A program made the translations under genes and the position numbers. This document shows positions 57,996 to 64,000 of a stretch of DNA of 64,000 nucleotides, piece after piece (position 1 is the first letter of the stretch; each line of letters opens with the position of its first letter). The DNA comes from Nonomuraea thailandensis. Lineage in GTDB: Bacteria; Actinomycetota; Actinomycetes; Streptosporangiales; Streptosporangiaceae. The notes under the pieces were generated by a model, which saw nothing but the letters and a program-made list of their open reading frames with translations, made no database searches and was not told the DNA's origin. The stretch is from the NCBI RefSeq assembly GCF_024172165.1, contig NZ_JAMZEB010000002.1:10736001-10800000 (forward strand), written 5' to 3'.

Positions 57996-60000
57996 TCTCC
58001 ACGAAGTTGTCGTGGAAGCCCGGCCCCCTGCCCATGTCGGCGTCGCGCTCGGCCACGACGGCGTTCGGGTTGGCGCCGCCGGGGCTGAGCTTGGGCCAGC
58101 GGCCCTTCGGCGTGGCCACCACCCCTGCCGCCACCCGGTCGCTGATCTCCACGTCAGCCAGGAACTCGCCGCCGTCGTTGTGCACGCGCACCCGGCGGCC
58201 GTCCTCCAGCCCGCGCGCCGCCGCGTCGGCCGGGTTGACCAGCACCGTCGGCTCCTTGGCCCGCCGCAGCAGCTCCGGGTTGTTGCCGAACGTCGTGTTG
58301 AGGAACGTGTGCGAGGCGGGCGTGACCAGCGTCAGCGGGTACGGCGAGCTCTCCCCGGGTGATGGACGCGAGGCCGCCGTGTACGACGGCACGTACGCCT
58401 TGCCGGCGGGCGGGAAGCGCAGCCGCCCGGAGGGCGTCGGGAAGCCCTCGGCGAACGGCGTGAACGGGCGCGGGTAGTTCATCCGCGCCCAGCCCTCCTT
58501 GCGCAGCCTGTCCAGGGTGATGCCCTCCAGCGACGGATGCCCGCTCGTCAGCAACTGCTCGGCCAGCTCCAGGTCCGAGTCGTACAGCGACGGCTCGGTC
58601 ATCCCCATGTGCGCCGCCAGCCGCCGGAACGTCTCCGTGGTGGACAGGCACTCGCCCGGCGGCCGCACGGCCTGCTCGTTCCACAGCAGGTACATGTGCC
58701 CGTAGCCGGCGTGCAGGTCGTGGTGCTCGGTCTGCATGGTCGCGGGCAGCACGATGTCGGCGTAGTCCACGGTGTCGGTCGGGAAGTGCTCCATGACCAC
58801 CGTGAACAGGTCCTCGCGCAGGAGCTGCCGCCTGATGGCGTTCGAGTCGGGGGAGGAGCCGACGGGGTTGGCCGCGTACACCCAGAAGCACTTGACGGAT
58901 TCGAGCTGCGAGGCCGCCTTGGTCATGGTCAGCGTGCGCACCGGCGCCGCGAGCAGGTCGTCGCGGCGGTCCACGTTCAGGTGCACGTGGTCGCTGGTGG
59001 AGAAGGCCATGCCGCCGCCGGGGTGGCGCCAGTCGCCGGTGACGCCGGGGATGGCGGCGATCACCCGCAGCGCGGCGCCGCCGCCCGCGTGCCGCTGCAG
59101 GCCGTGCGTGGCGCGCAGCGCGGTCGGACGGGTGTGCGCCAGCCGCATCCCCAGCCTGTGGACGGCCTCGGCCGGGATCCCGGTGATCTCGGCCACTCTC
59201 TCCACCGGGTGACGCAGGATCTCCTCGCGGAAGTCGTCCCAGCCCTCGGTGTGCTCGGCCAGGAACTCCTCGTCCTGGGCGTTCTCGGACAGCACGACGT
59301 TGAGCAGGCCCAGCGCGAGCGCCCCGTCGGTGCCCGGCCGGATCGCCAGGTGCTCGTCCGCCTGGTCGGCCGTCCTGGTGCGGACGGGATCGATGGCGAC
59401 GACGTACGCGCCGTCCGCGCGGGCGTCCTGGATGAACTTCCACAGGTGGTGGCCGCTGGTCAGCGTGTTCGTGCCCCAGAGCAGGATCAGCTTGGACAGC
59501 GCGAAGTTCTCCGGGTCCATGCCGGCCGCGGTGCCGAGGGTGCGCCGCAGCCCGGCGTTGCCCGCCGCGGAGCAGATGTTGAGCCAGTGCCTGGAGGCGC
59601 CGAGCAGGTTCCAGAACCGCCGGCCGGCCACGCCCTCGCAGCCCTGGAGGTAGCCGAGGGTGCCGGTGCCGAGGTAGGGCCAGATGGCCTCGCCGCCGTG
59701 CTCCTCGACGATGGCGCGCAGCCGTACGGAGATCTCGTCGAGCGCCTCTTCCCATGTGATCCGCTCGAACTGCCCGGAGCCCTTCGGCCCGGTGCGGCGC
59801 AGCGGGTACAGGAGGCGGTCCTGGGCCTGGGTGTGCTCCAGGTAACGGTTGACCTTCACGCAGAGCGCGCCCCGCGTGTAGGGCTGGTCGGGGTTGCCGC
59901 GCATCTTGACGGCCCGGCCGTTCTCGACGGTCACCACCCAGGAGCAGGTATCCGGGCAGTCCAACGGACATGCCCCCAAAACCCTCAATTCACCCGACAT
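57982..60000 (-). CDS. Molybdopterin oxidoreductase, single subunit
   Basis: 672 aa DMSO-reductase-family enzyme. N-terminal 4Fe-4S site CPLDCPDTCSW and GALCVK (four Cys), then the Mo-bisMGD domains (GTGTLGYLQGCEGVAGRR, LLWGTNTLTSGHH, MTEHFPTDTVDYADIVLPATMQTE-like region described only in outline) and a C-terminal barrel with SHTFLNTTFGNN. A Cys in LNICSAAGNAG is the probable Mo ligand. No signal peptide, no electron-transfer subunits or maturation genes adjoin. ATG 60000 fixed by MSGELRVLGACPLDCP. Substrate unknown. Confidence 0.88.
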   Translation of the reverse strand: MSGELRVLGACPLDCPDTCSWVVTVENGRAVKMRGNPDQPYTRGALCVKVNRYLEHTQAQDRLLYPLRRTGPKGSGQFERITWEEALDEISVRLRAIVEEHGGEAIWPYLGTGTLGYLQGCEGVAGRRFWNLLGASRHWLNICSAAGNAGLRRTLGTAAGMDPENFALSKLILLWGTNTLTSGHHLWKFIQDARADGAYVVAIDPVRTRTADQADEHLAIRPGTDGALALGLLNVVLSENAQDEEFLAEHTEGWDDFREEILRHPVERVAEITGIPAEAVHRLGMRLAHTRPTALRATHGLQRHAGGGAALRVIAAIPGVTGDWRHPGGGMAFSTSDHVHLNVDRRDDLLAAPVRTLTMTKAASQLESVKCFWVYAANPVGSSPDSNAIRRQLLREDLFTVVMEHFPTDTVDYADIVLPATMQTEHHDLHAGYGHMYLLWNEQAVRPPGECLSTTETFRRLAAHMGMTEPSLYDSDLELAEQLLTSGHPSLEGITLDRLRKEGWARMNYPRPFTPFAEGFPTPSGRLRFPPAGKAYVPSYTAASRPSPGESSPYPLTLVTPASHTFLNTTFGNNPELLRRAKEPTVLVNPADAAARGLEDGRRVRVHNDGGEFLADVEISDRVAAGVVATPKGRWPKLSPGGANPNAVVAERDADMGRGPGFHDNFVEISPA

Positions 60001-60157
60001 GGGACACAGCCTACGTCCACCCACTGGCAGGAATTCAGAGGTGAACAGTGGGAAGTGCAGCGTGTAGCCTGCCCCGTGCGACACTGCGGGGACGATTGAG
60101 CACACTGGAAGTCAGAGATCGTATGGTCCGGCACGGGAAGGTGCGGAATCGCTGTCG

Positions 60158-62593
60158 GTGGCCGATATCAGGGAACGAGATGACACGGAGGGCCTCGCGG
60201 AAGGGGAGCCGGCCGTGGCCGAGTCGCGCGCGGAGAACGACGTCTACGTCGTAGAGCCGCTGCTGCCCCAGCGCCTGCGCCGCCCCTCCGACCTGCTGCG
60301 CTTCTTCGCCACGCTCATCGTGCTCGGCGCGGTCATCCTGCTCGCCCTGGTCGGCAAGCAGACACTCATCGGGCTCGAGGCCGACGTCAAGGAGGGCGCC
60401 GAGCTCGTGCCGCTGCTGAGCAGGATCGCCACCTTCCTCGGTGGCGCGGCCGTGCTCATCGTGCCCACGGCATTCGCCGTCGAGCGCGTCTTCCACCGCG
60501 ACGGGCTGCGCGTCGCCGAAGGGCTGATCGCCGCCATCGTCGGCATGGCCGGGTCGTTCCTGCTCGGGCAGTGGCTCGTCGGCGGCAACGTCGACGACCT
60601 GCGCGTCCTGCTCACCGGCGACCGCAGCACCATCGAGCCGCTCAACACGCTGCTCACCTCCGTCATCGCCTACTCCACCGCCGTCCGCATCTCCCGCCGC
60701 CCCACCTGGCGGATGCTGATGTGGACCACCATCGCGCTCTACATCCTGGCCCTGTTCTCCGGCCGCCAGATCACCATCCCCAGCGCCATCGTCACCGTCC
60801 TGGTCGGCATGGCCATCGGCTACGCCACCCTGTACGGCGTCGGCAGCCCCAACACCCGCCCCGCCGGCAACGCCGTGGTCGCCGCCCTGCGCAAGCTGTC
60901 GTTCGCGCCCGTCTCCGCCCGCCGCGTCGAGGACGACCACCAGGGCAGCCGCCGCTACGCCATCGGCCTCAAGGACGGCTCCAGCCTCGACGTCACCGTG
61001 CTCGACCGCGACCGGCAGGTGGCCGGGCTGCCGTACCGGCTGTGGCGGCGCATCAGGCTCAACTCCGAGACCAGACGGCGCGCCATCAGGTCGTTGCGCG
61101 CCGAGCTCGAACGCGAGGCCCTCATGGCGTACGCGGCGCAGGCGGCCGGCGCCAGCACCCCGCGCCTGCTCGGCACCAGCGAGATCGGCACCGAGGCCGC
61201 GCTGCTCGCCTACGAGCACATCGAGACCCGCCCCCTCGACGAGGTGCCCGACGCCGAGATCGACGACGAGCTGCTCGCCCAGATCTGGGAGCAGGTCGAG
61301 CTGCTGCAGATCCAGCGCCTGGCACACCGGCGCCTCACCGGCGACAGCATCCACCTCGACCGCGACGGCCGCGTCGTGCTCACCGACGCGCGCAGCGGCG
61401 AGGTCGCCGCCGGAGACCTGCTCCTGCGGCTCGACGTCGCCCAGCTCCTCACCTACCTGTCGCTGCGCGTCGGCCCCGAGCGCTCGGTCCGCGCCGCCGC
61501 CAACGTCATGGGCCCCGACGCGCTGGCCGCCGCCATGCCGCTGCTCCAGCAGATCGCCCTGACCAGGGAGACCCGCGCCGCGCTGGCCAAGGCCAAGAAC
61601 GTGCTGCCCGGCATCCGCGAGCACATCGTCGCGCTCAAGCCGCAGAGCAAGGTCGAGGAGGTACGCCTCGAACGCTTCCGCCCCCGCACCCTGATCACCA
61701 TCATCGCCAGCACGCTCGCCGCGTACATCGTGCTCTACCAGCTCAGCCAGGTGGACGTCTACCACGTCATCACCACGGCCAACTGGGCCTGGTCGGGGCT
61801 GGCGCTGGTGGCCTCGTTCGCCAGCTACGTCGCGGCCGCGTTCATGCTGCGCGGCTTCGTGCCCGAGCACCTGCCGCTCTGGCGCACGGTGCTGGCGCAG
61901 TTCGCGGGCTCGTTCGTCAAGCTCGTCGCGCCCGCCGCCGTGGGCGGCGTCGCGATCAACACGCGCTACCTGCAAAAACGCGGGATCCCCCCGGCCAGCG
62001 CGGTCGCCAGCGTCGGCGCCTCGCAGCTCATCATGCTGGTCTTCCACATCCTGCTGCTGGCGCTGTTCGCCTACATCACCGGCTCGACCACGCCCACCTC
62101 GTTCACCCCGTCACGCACGCTCGTCCTCGTGCTGCTCGGGGTGGCGGTGCTGGTCGTCGCCGTCCTCGGCGTGCCGCCGCTGCGCCGCCTGGTCACCGCA
62201 CGGCTGCGCAAGCTCTTCTCGAACGTGCTGCCGCGCCTGCTCGACGTGCTGCAGTCGCCGCGCAAGATGGTCGAGGCGTGCGCCGGCACCCTCTCGATCA
62301 CCCTCGCGTTCATCGTCTGTCTCGACGCCTGCGTGGCCGCGTTCGGCGGCACGCTCAGCTTCACCGCCGTCGCGGTCGTCTTCCTCACGGCCAACGCGAT
62401 CGGCTCCGCCGCGCCCACACCCGGTGGTCTGGGCGCGGTCGAAGTCGCGCTCGTGGGCGGTCTGACGGTCGCGGGCGTGCGACCCGAGCTGGCCACCTCG
62501 GCGGTGCTGCTGTACCGGCTGCTCACGTTCTGGCTGCCGGTACTGCCGGGCTGGGCCGCCTTCACCTACCTCCAGCGGAACGAAGCTCTGTGA
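60158..62593 (+). CDS. Flippase-type membrane protein with degenerate kinase domain
   Basis: 811 aa in three parts: about five N-terminal helices (45-225); a cytoplasmic kinase-like domain (about 245-490); and a UPF0104/LPG-synthase-type membrane domain (about 510-805, TLITIIASTLAAYIVLYQL onward, PTPGGLGAVEVALVGGLTVAG near the end). The kinase-like part has HRRLTGDSIHL where active RIO/ABC1 kinases have HxDLHxxNI, so the catalytic Asp is Arg and the Asn is Ser; only TDAR of the DFG-like motif is left. Likely a regulatory pseudokinase on a lipid flippase. GTG 60158. Confidence 0.82.
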   Translation: MADIRERDDTEGLAEGEPAVAESRAENDVYVVEPLLPQRLRRPSDLLRFFATLIVLGAVILLALVGKQTLIGLEADVKEGAELVPLLSRIATFLGGAAVLIVPTAFAVERVFHRDGLRVAEGLIAAIVGMAGSFLLGQWLVGGNVDDLRVLLTGDRSTIEPLNTLLTSVIAYSTAVRISRRPTWRMLMWTTIALYILALFSGRQITIPSAIVTVLVGMAIGYATLYGVGSPNTRPAGNAVVAALRKLSFAPVSARRVEDDHQGSRRYAIGLKDGSSLDVTVLDRDRQVAGLPYRLWRRIRLNSETRRRAIRSLRAELEREALMAYAAQAAGASTPRLLGTSEIGTEAALLAYEHIETRPLDEVPDAEIDDELLAQIWEQVELLQIQRLAHRRLTGDSIHLDRDGRVVLTDARSGEVAAGDLLLRLDVAQLLTYLSLRVGPERSVRAAANVMGPDALAAAMPLLQQIALTRETRAALAKAKNVLPGIREHIVALKPQSKVEEVRLERFRPRTLITIIASTLAAYIVLYQLSQVDVYHVITTANWAWSGLALVASFASYVAAAFMLRGFVPEHLPLWRTVLAQFAGSFVKLVAPAAVGGVAINTRYLQKRGIPPASAVASVGASQLIMLVFHILLLALFAYITGSTTPTSFTPSRTLVLVLLGVAVLVVAVLGVPPLRRLVTARLRKLFSNVLPRLLDVLQSPRKMVEACAGTLSITLAFIVCLDACVAAFGGTLSFTAVAVVFLTANAIGSAAPTPGGLGAVEVALVGGLTVAGVRPELATSAVLLYRLLTFWLPVLPGWAAFTYLQRNEAL

Positions 62594-63560
62594 TCTTGTC
62601 GATGGCGGCCAGCTCGTCCTCCGTGAACGCCGGGCCGTCCACGCACGCCACGTTGTCCTCCAGCTGCTTGACGCTGCTGGCGCCGATCAGCACGCTCGTC
62701 ACCCTCGGGTCCCGCATCGCCCACGACAGCGCCATCTGAGCCAGCGTCTGCCCCCGCGTCCGCGCGATCTCGTTGAGCTCGCGCGCCAGGTCCCGGTCGA
62801 TCCGGTCGCTGGTCAGGAACCGGCTGGTGGCCGCCCGCGAGTCGTCGGGCACGCCCTCCAGGTAGCGGTCGGTCAGCAGCCCCTGCGCCAGCGGCGAGAA
62901 CACGATGCAGCCCATCCCCGCCTCCTCCAGTGTGTCCAGCAGCCCGTCCTCGATCCAGCGGTTGATCATCGAGTAGGACGGCTGGTGGATGAGCAGCGGC
63001 GTGCCCAGCTCGCGCATGATGCGCGCGGCCTGGGCCGTCTGCTCCGGCGAGTAGTTGGAGACGCCCGCGTACAGCGCCTTGCCCGAGCGCACCGCCCGGT
63101 CCAGCGCGCCCATCGTCTCCTCCAGCGGCGTCTCCGGGTCGGGACGGTGGCTGTAGAAGACGTCCACGTACTCCAGCCCCATGCGCTGCAACGACTGGTC
63201 GAGGCTGGCCAGCACGTACTTGCGCGACCCCCACTCGCCGTATGGACCGGGCCACATGTCGTACCCGGCCTTGGTGGAGATGATCAGCTCGTCCCGGTAG
63301 GCGGCGAAGTCCTCGCGCAGGATCCGGCCGAAGTTGCGCTCCGCCGAGCCGTACGGCACGCCGTAGTTGTTGGCCAGGTCGAAGTGCGTCACCCCGAGGT
63401 CGAAGGCGCGGCGCAGGATCGCCCGCGAGTTCTCGATCGGCCGGTTGTCGCCGAAGTTGTGCCACAGGCCCAGCGAGACCGCCGGCAGCTTCAGCCCGCT
63501 GCGCCCGCTGCGGTTGTAAGGCTGGCGCTCGTAGCGCCCCTCGTCGGCCTGGTAGGTCAT
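62562..63560 (-). CDS. Aldo/keto reductase (YghZ/AKR14-like)
   Basis: 332 aa TIM-barrel NADPH-dependent reductase. FDLANNYGVPYGSAERNFGR holds catalytic Asp/Tyr, ISTKAGYDMWPGPYGE the Lys, and YSHRPDPETPLEETM the His. NADP motif FSPLAQGLLTDRYL and C-terminal LIGASSVKQLEDN. Typical methylglyoxal/glyceraldehyde reductase layout with the YGxWGSRK loop. ATG 63560 overlaps the upstream peptidase stop (ATGA), so the two are cotranscribed. Confidence 0.93.
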   Translation of the reverse strand: MTYQADEGRYERQPYNRSGRSGLKLPAVSLGLWHNFGDNRPIENSRAILRRAFDLGVTHFDLANNYGVPYGSAERNFGRILREDFAAYRDELIISTKAGYDMWPGPYGEWGSRKYVLASLDQSLQRMGLEYVDVFYSHRPDPETPLEETMGALDRAVRSGKALYAGVSNYSPEQTAQAARIMRELGTPLLIHQPSYSMINRWIEDGLLDTLEEAGMGCIVFSPLAQGLLTDRYLEGVPDDSRAATSRFLTSDRIDRDLARELNEIARTRGQTLAQMALSWAMRDPRVTSVLIGASSVKQLEDNVACVDGPAFTEDELAAIDKITELRSAGGR

Positions 63561-64000
63561 GACGTGCCCCTCTCGATGATCCACGAGAGCGCGAAGGCCT
63601 CCTCGCGCCACGCGTCGTAACGCCCGCTGCGGCCGCCGTGCCCCGCGCCCATCTCCGTCTTGAGCAGGAACGGGCCGCCCTTGGCGGTCGCGCGCAGCCT
63701 CGCGATCCACTTCGCCGGCTCATGGTAGAGCACGCGCGTGTCGTTGAGGCTGGTGATCGCCAGGATCGGCGGGTACGGCCTGCCGTCCACGTTCTCGTAG
63801 GGCGAGTACCCCTTCATGTACGCGTACACATCGGCGTCGTGCAGCGGGTCGCCCCACTCGTCCCACTCGATCACGGTCAGCGGCAGCGACGGGTCGAGGA
63901 TGGTGTTCAACGCGTCCACGAACGGCACCTCGGCCACCACGCCGGCGAACGTCTCCGGCGCCAGGTTCGTCACCGCGCCCATCAGCAGGCCGCCCGCCGA
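63557..64000 (-). CDS. ptrB: S9A prolyl oligopeptidase (oligopeptidase B type), C-terminal part
   Basis: At least 148 residues, cut by the window end. The fragment starts with SAGGLLMGAVTN, the region after the nucleophile Ser, so the catalytic TCG codon (63998-64000) is the last codon in the window. It contains EWDEWGDPL, YSPYENV, the catalytic-Asp region LAITSLNDTRVLYHEPAKW and catalytic His in MGAGHGGRSGRYDAWREEAF. Cytoplasmic peptidase cleaving after basic residues in short peptides. Coupled by ATGA to the aldo/keto reductase gene. Confidence 0.9.
   Translation of the reverse strand, partial: SAGGLLMGAVTNLAPETFAGVVAEVPFVDALNTILDPSLPLTVIEWDEWGDPLHDADVYAYMKGYSPYENVDGRPYPPILAITSLNDTRVLYHEPAKWIARLRATAKGGPFLLKTEMGAGHGGRSGRYDAWREEAFALSWIIERGTS

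Overview
The window is 64 kb of high-GC chromosomal DNA from a filamentous actinomycete. The gene order purF-purM-DUF3073-valine dehydrogenase-hypothetical-bldC is, from memory, that of Streptomyces. BldC, a GC-rich codon third position, GTG starts, a Streptomyces-type PHO box and a guanidine-III riboswitch close to the Thermobifida fusca form all fit Streptosporangiales (a Nonomuraea-like genome is a reasonable guess; this is inference). No phage, insertion sequence, CRISPR array, rRNA or biosynthetic megagene was seen. It reads as core chromosome with an accessory stretch at about 30.9-43.1 kb.

Layout. 0-2 kb: 5'-truncated metallophosphoesterase, tRNA-Glu, tRNA-Asp and tRNA-Phe, a terminator, and a degraded stretch. 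2-7.4 kb: an SDR-like protein without the usual catalytic residues; ABC-2 ATPase/permease with a histidine kinase and NarL regulator in one operon; a DUF6461 gene whose reading frame is broken twice. 7.4-13 kb: secreted glycoside hydrolase with CBM2, a fructosamine-kinase-like protein, and three poorly characterised envelope proteins. 13-21 kb: lpdA, a tautomerase-fold protein, an orphan NarL regulator, pyrD, an acetyltransferase, a cell-wall amidase/GH20 pair, and a LacI regulator. 21-31 kb: TetR, bldC, vdh, DUF3073, purM, purF, a MarR/SDR pair, a DUF4190 membrane protein and a sterol-carrier protein.

30.9-43.1 kb, accessory: Tat-exported phosphatase PhoX behind a PHO box; an ABC exporter behind a SoxR-type promoter; two DHA2 drug pumps that share an operator motif with the TetR gene between them; an MTHFR-like gene; a membrane nucleotide cyclase followed by a Crp/Fnr regulator; and a secreted collagen-like protein. 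43-51 kb: purL, purQ, an anti-sigma-type ATPase, purS, then the E1alpha/E1beta/E2 genes of a 2-oxo acid dehydrogenase divergent from purS and behind an iron-box-like site; its probable E3 (lpdA) lies at 13 kb.

51-64 kb: small stress/unknown proteins, a metallo-beta-lactamase-fold hydrolase, an acyl-CoA dehydrogenase, a methyltransferase, a guanidine-III riboswitch controlling an SMR exporter, VOC and GNAT proteins, a molybdopterin oxidoreductase, a flippase fused to a degenerate kinase domain, an aldo/keto reductase, and the C-terminal part of an S9 peptidase cut by the window end.

Recurring themes: purine synthesis (purF, M, L, Q, S); export and stress pumps, each with a recognisable switch (SoxR box, TetR operator, riboswitch, two-component system); and unusually frequent tail-to-tail overlap of convergent genes.
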